From contig NC_092340.1 of NCBI RefSeq assembly GCF_046630445.1, forward strand, positions 19,074,001 to 19,138,000: a DNA stretch of 64,000 nt, read 5' to 3'. Below the pieces are notes generated by a model. It saw nothing but the letters and a program-made list of their open reading frames with translations. It ran no database searches and had not been told where the DNA came from. The stretch's first letter is position 1. Each line of letters begins with the position of its first letter. Positions 25,208-37,229 of the stretch are shown in pieces. This stretch comes from Rutidosis leptorrhynchoides (taxonomy: Eukaryota > Streptophyta > Magnoliopsida > Asterales > Asteraceae). The translations under genes were made by a program, and so were the position numbers.

Positions 25208-28200
25208 TGTAACGACCCTGGATTTTCCAACGTTTACTTATTAATATTTATTATTAATGCTTGTGATTTAATGAATGTATTTCTATACATTTACTTGTTA
25301 CCATACATGAATTTTAACACGTCTTTGTGACACATGAACTTTTCACGAATAATATTTAATATATTATTTGCATGCATGATTAATTATTATTAATCATTTT
25401 TAATTAACTTAAGTTACTAGTTAATTACTTGAGCTTTGTTGGATTTAAATTGTTAATCACTTGAACTTGGGCTTTCATTAGTGTTAGTGGACTTAGAAGC
25501 CCACTCTACTCACCTTAATGGACTTATTAGCCCATCACTCATGTAAGTATTACTTTTAAGATAAAACTAGATGGATTAGTGCATGGAATCTAGTTACTTG
25601 TTCCATTACACATCTTTCCCATGAAAACACACCTTATAACCAACTTTTAAGACAATTACATGCAAGAGACTTGTGGACAACTCCCTTCCCCCTCCTCTTT
25701 GGTAAACCGTCGGCTATGGGAGAAAAAGAGGAGTTCAAAATCTTTTTTTTTACTACTTGTTCACTAGTATCCTCTCACATTTACACACACACTCTTACTT
25801 GCATTTTTCTCTCAAACATTTATCTCATTTTGCTCTCTAAATTATAAGTAACGAGAACTTCTCTTCTTCCTTTTCTCTTGTCCAAAACCGAAACCAAACA
25901 ACACATCATCATCATTCTTTTACTTGCTTCTTGTTGTTGTTTAATTACTTGAACTTTGTTGTTGTTGTTTACTTACCTATTGTTAAGAACCAAACTCTCT
26001 AGTTTGTTCATCATTCCATTTTGTTCATACAAGAACATACAAGAACCTAACTTTCTAGTTATGGTTCTACACTTAATGCTTTAAAAGATTGAAAGTTCAT
26101 GAGTTGTAATATCATACTTGAAGTTCATGTTGTAAACTTAAAATTTACTTCCTTAAAGATCAAGACTTTGGCTTGAATCTTTAAAAGTATGAACAACCAT
26201 GAACTTGTAACTTGTTTATTTAGTTTATTACTTCATTCTTGCACTTTTTAAATTCGTGATTCATGTTGTTGTTGGTCAAGTGTTACTAATTAACTTTGAT
26301 CTCATTTTTCTTGAACTAAAGTTAACTTGTAAGTTCAAGAACATGGAAGTATAACTTTCTAGTTATAACTTCACATACATATGAAAGATATAAGTTTTTA
26401 TAGCTTATGGTCTACTTATTTTGTCATAAACAAAAGCTTGAAAGCTTACATATACTTTACAAGATGAAAATCTAAGTTTTATAGCTTATGGTTTCATTAA
26501 AGCAAAGATTCAAGTGTTATTACTTAGGATTTAACTTAATAGCTTTAGATCTAGACTTTTGGGTCTTGGATCTTCAAGATCTAACTAAGAACTATGTTCT
26601 ACAACTTAAGATTTTGATTAGTTAGTTTACTTTCAAGTTTGTAGTTCAATATTACTTTTTAAACTCATGTATGTGATAAATCTAAGATCTTGATGTAACT
26701 TTGGTTCATCAAACTACTTGCAACACTTAATTGAGTTGTGCTACTTATCTTAGACTTACACTTATGTTATGATGGTCAAAACTTGGTAAAGATGATGTAA
26801 ACACATCAACGAGTTGTACACTTAAAGCTATATGCATCAAGGATGAGAACCGTGATGAACATCAAGCACCAAGAACCCACCAGAACCTACTGTTTACTGT
26901 TTTCTGGAACTGAGCAGAATACCTGGGCTACTGTAAAGTTGATTTTCAGTTATCTCTGTTTGAGTAGATAATTTTTCGTTTTAGACTCGTCTTAATCCGA
27001 GTTACGGTTTAGGATCTATGGCCTTCCGAACGTCACTATGTCCTTTTAACGTTGTGCTGAAAATTCTGACCTACTCGCAGTTAGACCGTCGCCACGGTCA
27101 AATGAAGACGAGTTTGCTTCTGGAATTTTTGCCACAACTAAAGGACTCATATACGGAGCCATGGCCACTGGTCTCACCTTATTTCAGTAGGTATAGAGGC
27201 CGTGGTGACTGATCGAAGTCAGCCTTTGTTTTAAACTCTTTTCTAGAATGAAACTTACTTTACACCTTTTGTTTGATGATGAATGATGATGACCCTTAAG
27301 ACCTAATTTACATAAATTTAAACCTATTGGAATGATTTACTGACTTAGTAATATTTAACTTAGGTTGAGGACTTTCCGGACCTACATACTTGCTTACTTC
27401 TCGACTCAACTTTACTACTACTTTACCACTGTGAGTTAAAGCATCCATTTTTTTACTTTAACTATTTTGGGAACTGAAAATACATGCGCATTTTACGTTT
27501 TACATACTAGGCACGAGTACTTAAACTTTATATATGTGTGGGTTATACAACGGCATAAACATTTCTTTTAACTCGGTAACGTTTAGTCATTGGTTTTTGA
27601 ACCGGTGAACTCGAATCTTAGATATGGATTCATAGGGTTTGACATCCCCACTCGGGCTAGTAGCGCTAGCATTTAACGGGTGTTTAATACTTCGTATACA
27701 TACGCACTTGCCAAGTGTACTTTCAGGGGGTTATAAACGTTAAGTTAGTTACCAAGTGCCCACGGTTAAACATATACTTTATCATACTGTTTTGAAGCGC
27801 TCTTTGTAGCACTGAAATCTCGTGACCTACCTTACATTATTGTTATACTTAAACTATAGCTCACCAACCTTTGTGTTGACGTTTTTAAGCATGTTTTTCT
27901 CAGGTGCTTAAGGTTGCTTCCGCTGTGTACTACTCATGCCTCGTAGACTCCCGCTGTGCTTTACTAGAGATGTCACCGCATGAAATACTATATCTTGCAT
28001 TCAAACTTAATTACTTTTGAACAATGATTTGTAACGACCTAAGGGTCACGCACTATTATCTTTGCGTCTATTCATAGAAGCATACTTTTTATTGTAAAAC
28101 ATTTGACGTTAGCTATGACGTCACCTTTTATCATGAATGCAAACTTGTTTTGAAAACGCATATAGTGTTTGACCTTGTAATGATCCTGTTGTTGATGATT

Positions 28201-28231
28201 CGTACACGATGGTTTTGTACGGGGCATCACA
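25208..28231 (+). mobile_element. Solo LTR, 3.0 kb, family TGTAACGACC...GGCATCACA
   Basis: Perfect 5-bp TSD TTTGC (25203-25207 and 28232-28236). It is the plus-strand relative of the minus-strand solo LTR at 4457-7374. An internal block (CTCACCAACCTTTGTGTTGACG, near 27860) is shared with the Tekay-like LTRs elsewhere in the window. No internal coding region. Confidence 0.88.
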
Positions 28232-28900
28232 TTTGCTGCTCCAGAATTCGTAAATAAAAGTTATTCCAAATGAGGGGATTAAATGAGTATTTATAGTAGT
28301 AAACTAGAAACTTGTTATGTACGTCCAATTCTCGCGTTTCGTGACCGCAATCTCGCGTTTCACGAGGTGATTGAGATGTGGAAACTGCAATTGAAATGCG
28401 ACCAAACGACGAGTCCAGAAATTCTGAAAAAACTGGGAATCTCATGTTTTGGACAACATTCTCGCGTTTCAGACAAGAATCTTGTGTTCCATTGCATATT
28501 CTCGCGTTCTGTGAGGATTTTCAAGAAGTGAGATTTTTGTTTGAAATGTGAGATTTTTCAGTATGAACTTAGATCTTTTGCTCACTTGTCATTTGTCTTC
28601 GTCTTGATGTCTTTTACGTTAAAACTTTGATAAATCACCATCATCACTTCCTTGGACCATTTCTCTTTATTTAAAACATCCAGGATCTTCAAAAAATGTA
28701 AAAAAAAATAATAACAACGAGAACCGATAACGCAAATAATAATATGTATAAATGTGACGTTATCATCTTACATAGGTTTCTTGAAACTTCTTTGATTTGA
28801 GTTAAATCTTTAAGTTAGGCCACAATCTTAGTGGGTTGAGTTACAAAGTTAAATTGGTTGCCACAATAGACTCATGTAATACTAATAGTAAAAATTAGAA
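28232..28900. repeat. Non-coding retroelement-like family, copy 1, right piece with CTCGCGTTTC motifs
   Basis: CTCGCGTTTC occurs at 28331, 28352 and 28461, and CTCGCGTTCT at 28501. Two motifs extend to weak inverted forms (CGCGTTTCGTGA and CGCGTTTCACGA). In the second copy of the family, GC palindromes sit in the comparable place (45051-45098). No gene. Confidence 0.45.
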
Positions 28901-29402
28901 AAATGACCCGGGCCCGCTTCGTTGGGCCAAAGTACATTGCTGCTGGCGGGATGATTATCGTTATACAATACTATATGTTTCGCGTTAAAATATCCATAAT
29001 GTGTTTAAAGGAAAAACCAGTTAATATTACCAGATTCGCATAATTTAATTTTTTAAAATTTAACCTATCAAATCTAAAATTGTTAAACAAAAGTAAATTA
29101 AAATTGTTATGTAAAATTTCATATACGAACATGAACAACATTTAATTTTTAATATGTTATCGTTAGAAAAATAAAAAAGAATATGTAGTTATAAATATTG
29201 AAATTTTGAACTATAAATCAATTAATATGTAAAACCTGTTTTTATAACTTTTTTATAATACCTAATTATCTATCCATTTGTGATATATGTTATAAGTTAA
29301 TGAATAAAATAGCCTAATTAAATAAAAAATTATTATGAATTGAGTTTCAAAAAATCAAAAATGAAGTCTGTCTGAACACAAAAAGTAAATCTTGATCTCC
29401 TT

Positions 29403-29496
29403 AAACTAAAACGACACCAATCATGAATGTGTTTTAGTATAAAGGAGTAAAACTAAAACGACACCAATCATGAATGTGTTTTAGTATAAAGGAGTA
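29403..29496. repeat. Two exact 47-bp tandem units
   Basis: The unit contains AAACTAAAACGACACCAATC and GTGTTTTAGTATAAAGGAGT. The copies at 29403-29449 and 29450-29496 are the same by eye. Confidence 0.92.
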
Positions 29497-29659
29497 ATAT
29501 ATCCCCCGCACAATGTTTTCTATGTAATTCATTTTTCTAATTTTATCATTTTACTTATTGTCAAAGTACCTCATCTCCACACAGTCAAACCCCTCGAGCC
29601 ACGATATGACTTGAAATTCATTATCTTGATGTGTCAAATTTCTGTACTATTACTTATTT

Positions 29660-29745
29660 ATGTTTTACCCGAAGTTTTTCCCTCTATGACGAGCCAATGT
29701 GCTTGTTCATATGAGGTTTTCTCGCTTATCAAAAGAAAAGGAAAA
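29660..29745 (+). repeat. Dispersed repeat 3' end, copy 1
   Basis: GTTTTACC, then CGAGCCAATGTGCTTGTTCA, then GGTTTTCTCGCTTA followed by A-rich DNA; matches 31100-31180. Confidence 0.6.
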
Positions 29746-30430
29746 ATAATAATAAAAAAAATAAATCGTATAAAGTGGTTCGTGTGCGTAATGGGCTATC
29801 CATTTGCTTCGTCCATGCGGTGCCTCCAAATATGCAGAAGGATAGGTGAATTTGTAAGTTTAAATCAAATATACATATACACATTAGAAATAAGAAATAA
29901 GAAAATATATTTTAAGGAAATGGATACATTGAACATGAAGGTAATAATTTGCAAATTTAGCTTTGTAAAACGACAATAATGCATCTTTAATACATAAGGG
30001 GTCCGTTAACCAATCAGCGTTTGAATTAACACCTTTAATTGTCTGCTCAATTTTTCTTTGTGAAAGAACTTTAAATTTTCATCCCCTTAACGTTTCATTT
30101 TATCATTTTATGTGCGCCTTCAGTAACGTGTCAACATCGCCATTTTGTACAATTGATCTAGTTCCATAACAAGATTAATTTTCCATTATGTTTATTAGGC
30201 GTAACTGTCTGTTCCTCCACTTATATCTCAATAGCATGTATTTTATCCACCACCAACTTCAATATTAATAAGTAGATTAGATAAAAGAAAATCTAAACCT
30301 AGCCAAAAAAACAAGCGGCACAAAAACTACAATTCTAAATCAAATTCCAATCAACATGACGAAACAAAAATGATGAAACAGAAATGACAAGGAAATAATA
30401 ACATGAATGACATGCTAGCAAAAGATAAAC

Positions 30431-30527
30431 CTAGCCAAAACAAGTGTATTATTAAGCTTTTGTGTACCCATTGTAATTGTCGTTTGGTTTTCTCTCGCTT
30501 CATGCTGGAGAGCCATGATTGATAAAA

Positions 30528-30560
<33 letters not shown>
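30431..30560 (+). mobile_element. 5'-truncated LINE (non-LTR) insertion with poly(A) and 20-bp TSD
   Basis: The insertion is 130 bp and ends in GATAAAATCTTTTGTTGTT plus about 22 A. It is flanked by exact 20-bp repeats CATGCTAGCAAAAGATAAAC at 30411-30430 and 30561-30580. Poly(A) plus a long TSD is the product of target-primed reverse transcription, so this is a short LINE tail or a small retrocopy. Open frames across it are incidental. Confidence 0.8.
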
Positions 30561-30580
30561 CATGCTAGCAAAAGATAAAC

Positions 30581-31604
30581 TAAGTACCACCTGCATTAAA
30601 AAGCATAAAAACATAATTCCCACAATAAACAACGACACTCAAGAACGCCGACCATCTCCGCGATATCAACAAACCATCACCAACGACCGCATAGCAAACA
30701 CGACCGCCTCAAAAAGAGTCCAGAATGCAAAAATATAGAACCATACCTAGAATAAGGACCAAATCTCCGACAATGAGATTATCGCATAACACAAATCCGA
30801 AAAGCATCCCCTATAAATGAAAGAACCCGAAAAACAAACCCACGACATCAGTCGATCTAACCACGCAACCAAACCCGTTTATAAATATTTAAGTGATCAT
30901 TCTTCTAAATACTCTTATTATTTATTTTTATAATAATAAATAAACACTGACCACTCACACTTGCATGAGTGCTCACTGAGTTGCTCAATAAAGCACGTCA
31001 GCCGGGTTTAATTCATGATTATGTCAAATTGTTCAGAAAAAGGAGTGTAACCAGAGGGTGCACATAACGCGCAATTCACTCGGTACCAAATCTTGCGCGG
31101 GAGTCTTGATTACTCGAGGTTTACCTTATATGGCGATCCAATATGCTTGTTCATTGGGGTTTTCTCGCTTAACAAAAAATAAATACTCCGTAAATAAATA
31201 ATTAAATACTAATATTTATGAGACTTTTATGATAAAAAGAAACTTGATGGGATACGCTAAGGCTTATTATAGCCCGGCGTTAAATATATTCCGTCACATG
31301 ACATGGAGCTATTTGACAAATTCTGACGCCATTAAAGGGCTTCAAAAACTGACGCTGGAAAATGTTAGTCAAATATTTAACATTCAAAGCTTGGAGCGTG
31401 AGATTAAATTCCACCTAATCACAAATTTTCAACATTTATATTTATTATTTAATTTATCTTTTTCCCATCCAATTTTCAATCAAATTTTACCACATCACCT
31501 TCTAAATATTTGACACAAAAACTTGAAATTTTGGGTTAACGGGGGTCAAATACAGTCACAGTCAAAAACCCACTTTTTCACCAAAAAGTGCACAATCCGA
31601 CTCT
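30581..31604. other. Intergenic with a dispersed repeat, no gene seen
   Basis: It contains the second dispersed repeat copy (about 31030-31180: CGATCCAATATGCTTGTTCA, then GGTTTTCTCGCTTA and an A-rich end). The 94-codon frame at 31229 has no recognisable motif. Confidence 0.5.
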
Positions 31605-31612
31605 GACGTCAC

Positions 31613-31899
31613 CAGGGCCGTCTCAACAATTCGATGGTCCTAGGCGAAAATAAAAATGAGCCCTCATACTTGTTAAAATTTTTAACTCGAATAAAATTTT
31701 TTATACTTAACCTTTTTTATTTATTACTTACAATGTATTTAACTATTTAAAATTATAGTATTATAACTTTGATCGACAATTTTTATTAAATTTAGTTGAA
31801 AATTTTGAGAAATGTATACACATATTTTAAGTTTTGGGCCCTCAAAATTTTTGGGCCCTAGGCGATTGTCTATCTTGCCTTTGTTCAAAGACGCCTCTG
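31613..31899. mobile_element. hAT-type MITE, 287 bp
   Basis: The ends are CAGGGCCGTCTCAACAA and, inverted, CAGAGGCGTCTTTGAACAA. The flanking 8-mers are GACGTCAC (31605-31612) and AACGTCAC (31900-31907), an 8-bp TSD with one mismatch as hAT elements make. Inside is AT-rich DNA with GGGCCCTAGGCGA near the right end. It lies about 300 bp upstream of the RETICULATA-RELATED start codon. Confidence 0.82.
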
Positions 31900-31907
31900 A
31901 ACGTCAC

Positions 31908-32202
31908 AGTCGCGGTTGGAAATAGTATAAGGACATTAGTTTATTTTATACTTCCACGTCAGAACTCCCAAATTCACAAAAAACTATAAACCAGAACGTA
32001 TGGTTCATAATCTTCACATCTTAATATCAATTTTTCACTTCCACAACCGGATTTTCTATTTTTTTTTATTACAAGAACAAGAATAAATAATAGAAATAGA
32101 ATAATAAACTAATAAATAATAAATGGAGTAATAAATACGATAAATTAGTTTATTTTATACCACAATTTTACACAAAATCCCTTACAGGACCGATAGTCGG
32201 AG
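31908..32202 (+). promoter_or_regulatory. Promoter/5' leader of the RETICULATA-RELATED gene
   Basis: A 295-bp gap between the MITE and ATG 32203. It has AT-rich stretches with TATA-like words (for example TTTATAC near 32153) and short CT/CA-rich DNA. The transcription start cannot be fixed from sequence alone. Confidence 0.4.
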
Positions 32203-34097
32203 ATGGAGGCCCATACTCTCCGAGTATTTCACTGTCCCAACAATGTCCACGTCGACACACACCACCGCATCACACTTCACCGCACACGCACTTCAATTAC
32301 AAACAAACGGCGTCGTTGCCACGTCATCATCAGCTCAGTTAACAACGAAGACGAAGTTCGTCCGAGAAGACGAGACGTATTAGTTACGCCGTTAATTGCA
32401 ATCGGAGCTTACGTACTCCGATCCGCAGTAGCTAGGGCAGATGAGAAGACGGTTACCGAGAGTGCCGGTACCGCCGTTTCGGCTGTTCCGGTGACGGAAA
32501 TTGAAAAGGAAGTTGTTGCGCCGGTAAAGAAAGAGGATGTGATAACTTCGAGGATTTATGATGCGACGGTTATCGGAGAACCAATGGCGGTTGGGAAGGA
32601 TAAAGGAAAGGTATGGGAGAAAGTGATGAACGGGCGAATTGTTTATTTAGGTGAAGCGGAACAAGTTCCGACTAAGGATGATAAGGAATTGGAGGTTGAG
32701 ATTGTTCGAAATTTGGCGAAAAGGTGTGCGGAATCAAATCGACAGATTACGGTGGCGATGGAAGCATTTCCTGCTGATTTGCAATCACAACTTGATCAAT
32801 ATATTGATAAACGGTTTGTTGTTATTGTAGTTTATGTTAGCTAATACATATAATTTGACGTATTATTGAACTTAATCATGGATTGCAGAATTGATGGAGA
32901 GGAGTTGAAGAAATTTGTGTCACATTGGCCACCGCAGCGATGGCAGGAATACGAGCCTCTTCTGAATTATTGTCGTGATAATGGAGTTCGATTAGTTGCT
33001 TGTGGTACTCCACTTAAGGTATTCATTGTTATAATGCATACAAATTTCCACATATGATGAACTTTATGGCATCATAAGTAATAATCAAACTGACTGTACA
33101 CTAGTTGTTGTGATCTGTCTGCTAGATAATAAGGACTGTTCAAGCTGATGGTATACGTGGACTATCTAAGGCTGAGCGTAAAGCTTATGCTCCTCCAGCT
33201 GGATCAGGTTTCATTTCAGGCTTTACATCTATCTCACGTAGACCATCAAAGGAAATCAACTTTCCAACTCAGTCTATACCATTTGGGCCCAGTTCATATC
33301 TATCTGCACAAGCCAGGGTTGTTGAAGAGTATACCATGTCTCAGATAATCTTAAACACAGTTACAAATGGACCATCAGGATCAACCGGATTGTTGGTCGT
33401 ACTGACTGGTGCAAGTCATGTTGTGTATGGATCAAGAGGGATTGGGGTACCTGCTAGAATTGGTAGGAAGTTACAAAAGAAGAATCAAACGGTTATATTA
33501 CTTGATCCTGAAAGACAGTTTATTAGACGTGAGGGTGAAGTTCCTGTTGCTGATTTTTTGTGGTATTCTGCTGCTAGACCGTGTACACGAAATTGCTTTG
33601 ATCGGGCTGAAATTGCTCGAGTCATGAATGCTGCTGGCAGAAGACGAGATGCTTTGCCACAGGTTAGTGGAACCCTTTTTTCAGTTACTAGTGTGTAAAT
33701 GTTAAACAATGAGAATGTGATGTGCTGGTTGTGCTGACGTTTATAGAACATGATCGTTATGATAAATCTAAACACGTTTCATTTGAAACTAGGTTCTCTT
33801 TCTGCTTTTGAGATGTTAACTAAAATTAAGTAGTAAATTCCACTGAACTAAAATCTTTAGTGTGGTGGTATACTGACCAAGTATGCTCTATCCAAAGGGT
33901 TTGATCCTTGTAAATGAGCATATTATTCTGTTTTTTTTTTTCCTTTTTGTTCCTCCACGTGTAAATAGCTCTATTATTTTATTTACTTGATGACTAGTTT
34001 AAGTATAGGATGACCCATGCTGCTGATTTATTTCCTTCAAAATCAATGGTCAAACGTATGCGTATATATGCATTTTTTGAAGTCAAGAGTTGTTCTG

Positions 34098-34152
<55 letters not shown>

Positions 34153-36200
34153 GTATGTATATTGTTACAAGGCGACTTTCATAATGAAAAAGTGGGATCC
34201 ACTTTATATGCATATATTAGTCTTAAGTCACACTGCATATATATACCATTTAGTTGAATTGAATGATTGAATCTACTTAAGGTAGTGATAATGTTGAAGA
34301 GTATATTAAAACAAGAGTTTTGATAGATGTTAATTATATGTTTTGTACATTTTTTAATAGGATATTCAAAAAGGACTGGATCTTGGTCTGGTATCTCCTG
34401 AAGTACTGCAGAACTTGTTTGATCTGGAGCAGTATCCTCTTCTTTCAGAACTTACTCATAATTTTCAGGTATCTGTTTGTGTGTGACTGCTTTGTCATTC
34501 TTATTCTTGCCTCATGCTCAAATCTGTCCATGTAGAGGTGGCGATTATGACCCATGTACATATATTCTTTTAAAATGTTGGTTCTGTTGTATGAGTTAAA
34601 AGGAAAGGATTAAAAAATAGCTAAAATACTGAGGTCAACATGTAACAATTGTCCAAAGTGTATTTTTAATGCTGATAATCTCCTGAAACTTTATCTAAAG
34701 ATAAAAACCTCATGGTAGTTCATTTTAATATATGTGTTGATCGTGACTAAATCTATGCCAGGGTTTCAGAGAAAGATTATTGGCGGATCCCAAATTCTTA
34801 CATAGATTAGCTATAGAGGAAACAATATCAGTAACAACTACCATCATAGCACAATATCAAAAACGAAAAGGAAGGTTCTTGGAAGAAATTGACTATGTCA
34901 TAACAGACACCATCAGAGGAATAGTAGTTGATTTCTTCACAGTTTGGCTTCCTGCTCCTACATTATCATTTCTATCATTTGCTGATGATTCTAATGGGCC
35001 CGATAGCATAGATACACTAACGGGCCTACTTGGGTCCATACCAGATAATGCTTTTCAAAAAACGTTAGCTGGGAAGGACTGGAACTTAGGGCATAGAGTT
35101 GCTTCAGTGGTTGTTGGTGGTATGAAACTAGCTGGTGTTGGATTTGTTTCCAGTATTGGTGCTGTTGCAGCCTCGAATGTTTTGTATATTGCACGAAAGG
35201 TTCTTAATCCAGGTTTTATGAATAAGGAACAGAATAAAAGATCACCAATATTGAAAACTGCAGTTGTTTATAGTGGATTTTTGGGGACATCAGCTAATCT
35301 TCGGTACCAGGTATCATGATTATCCATTACTAGTATTTCAGCTTCAGTATGGCATGGCGACTCCAATCATTCACATCTTGTTTGGAGGTGGCGAACTGGT
35401 TCACATGTCAAAAAATATTTGTTATTTCAGTTTAATTTAACTCCTTGAATACAAAAATTGAAGAGCGTTTGTGTATGAAATATACATTAAGATTCGGGTG
35501 ACTTTAAAATTATGTGACCCATTTGACCAACTTGACTTGTTAGTGACATAATATAACTTGCGTACACCACACATACGTTAATGAATTGAGATTGATGTTG
35601 CCACCTCTATTTGCCACTTAACATAGTGTCACCAATAATGCAGATAATTGCTGGGCTGGTGGAACATCGGCTATCAGATTTGTTTGCTGACCAAACGTTA
35701 TTTGTGAATTTACTATCATTTGTGGCACGAACGGTCAATTCGTACTGGGGAACTCAGGTTACACATATCTTAATTTATTATCTATGCTAGATAACTCATT
35801 ACTGTTATTAATGGTGGAAGTCTGTGGATGGAATCTGTTGATAATGTCACTTTTTTTTTTTGCACTTTGGATGACTTTTGATCCATTTAACATGCCCATT
35901 TCATTCTTAGCTAGACTAGATTTTTGTATTTGACCCAATCGGGAGTATATGTTAACTCATTGGTTCAAAATTGCACACATAGTTTTAACACATTATTGGT
36001 CCATTTTACTAATTTTTATTTTTTATTTTTTATTTGTGCAGCAATGGATAGATCTTGCACGGTTTACGGGACTACAGGCGCAAAAGAGCGAACCATCCAT
36101 AAACCTAACAATAGAGTCAGCTAATCCTGCGACGGTAGGTTGTGAAACTACAGAAGAAGCCATTGTTGATGAAAAGGAGAATCAACAATCGATGAGATGA
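32203..36200 (+). CDS. RER5: RETICULATA-RELATED 5/6-type chloroplast protein (seven exons)
   Basis: Exons by GT/AG and frame: 32203-32813, 32889-33018, 33126-33662, 34361-34468, 34762-35310, 35644-35757, 36042-36200. They give 735 residues, the length of Arabidopsis RER5 (At2g40400). Residues 1 to about 75 are basic and Ser/Thr/His-rich, a likely plastid transit peptide. About 130-400 is a ChaN-like DUF399 domain ([31 protein letters not shown]). About 463-660 is the DUF3411/RETICULATA domain ([52 protein letters not shown]) with hydrophobic membrane-like segments. The tail is acidic and Gln-rich. Family members are plastid envelope or membrane proteins affecting leaf mesophyll and plastid development; the biochemical role is not settled. 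No lesion is seen, so the gene is probably functional. RER5 versus RER6 is not resolved. Confidence 0.92.
34099..34160. repeat. (TA)n(TATG)n microsatellite in RER intron 3
   Basis: A TA tract followed by five GTAT units inside the 698-bp intron 33663-34360. Confidence 0.93.
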
Positions 36201-36787
36201 TAACTATCTGTCATGCAATTGTTGCAGAGGGCTTATCCTGTACGGATCGGTTTTCTGTTTTCTTTTAATGATCATAAAATAGTAAGTGCTCATTGTTGTA
36301 GTTAAAATATAAATGTGAGCGATACTGGATACGACACAAATGAAGATAGAGGCTGTTTTCAGTAATAATTTGAACAAATTTTGCCTTCGTATAATCATGG
36401 GCAACTAAAGGGAACAAATTTTGATCAACTAACTATTTCTTACTTGGATACATTGTTCATAGGTTGTACTAAATGATCCACCTGAATTATCTACTTTCTT
36501 TTTGGTAGAAGAAATTGTAATAAGAATTTGATTTCTTTAACACACTTGGTCCTTAATAGTTGATTAGTTAATCATAGGGAACTAAACACACACTGGATTT
36601 GCAAATTGCAATATGCATGAAGTGTCATCTCCCATACAAATACACCAACTATTGTGCATAGAGTAGAATAACTTTGTAGTGGCAAATATAGGAATCTAAC
36701 GAGTTCTTAACAGAATATGCAAATGTGGTCTGTCATAAACTAGGTAAAAAAGTGGCAGATGGTCGAGATTCATGAGTGGTAGACATA
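36201..36787. other. 3' flank of the RER gene
   Basis: Probable 3' UTR and intergenic DNA up to the hAT target site; no other gene seen. Confidence 0.5.
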
Positions 36788-36811
36788 CCTATATGTACAG
36801 GTGAACAAAAA

Positions 36812-37010
36812 AACCGGATCCGAAAAAAATCCGAAAAAAAATCCGAAACCGGATCTTGTCAGATCCGGATCCTGTCAGAACCGGATCCGGTTCCTGGATC
36901 CGATCCGGATCCGACCGGATCTAGCCGTTGCCCCAGAACCGGATAAATACCGGATAAAAACCGGATTTTATCCGGATTTTTGAAAACCGGATCCTGTCCG
37001 GATTTTTTTG
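36812..37010. repeat. Subterminal CCGGAT array, left end of the hAT
   Basis: About twelve CCGGAT hexamers, several as CCGGATCCGG palindromes, in 200 bp. A similar cluster is at 39730-39945. hAT transposases bind short repeated subterminal motifs, so these are the likely binding sites. Confidence 0.75.
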
Positions 37011-37229
37011 CTGTTCGAAAATCAAAAAAAAAACTAGCCGTTTGGAGCGTTTTTTTTGCAGTTTTTTGAACTTTTTTTGACCATTTTACCCCTTCAAGTG
37101 TAGTATAAATAGATGGTATTGGGTTTTGGTTGAAAACACACCATCTAATTCTCTCTATTCTCTCTAAATCTCAAAAAACTCTATAATTACACTATAATTA
37201 CTCACTAAACTCTACTTACTAATCCTATA

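Larger units (their letters stand above)
28901..30410. other. Intergenic, no gene seen
   Basis: AT-rich DNA. It includes the 47-bp tandem duplication at 29403 and a dispersed repeat end at 29660. The 122-codon open frame at 29611-29979 has no protein-like pattern and runs through repeat DNA. Confidence 0.5.

Noticed and set aside
27018..27212. 64-codon frame with normal-looking composition
   Set aside because: It lies within the solo LTR, where the relative at 4457-7374 shows no conserved frame.
28905..28935. GC-rich GGGCCCGCTTCGTTGGGCC as a transposon end
   Set aside because: No CTAG, TIR partner or duplication found nearby.
30351..30738. Two open frames across the poly(A) tract
   Set aside because: They cross a LINE insertion and its duplication; composition is low-complexity.
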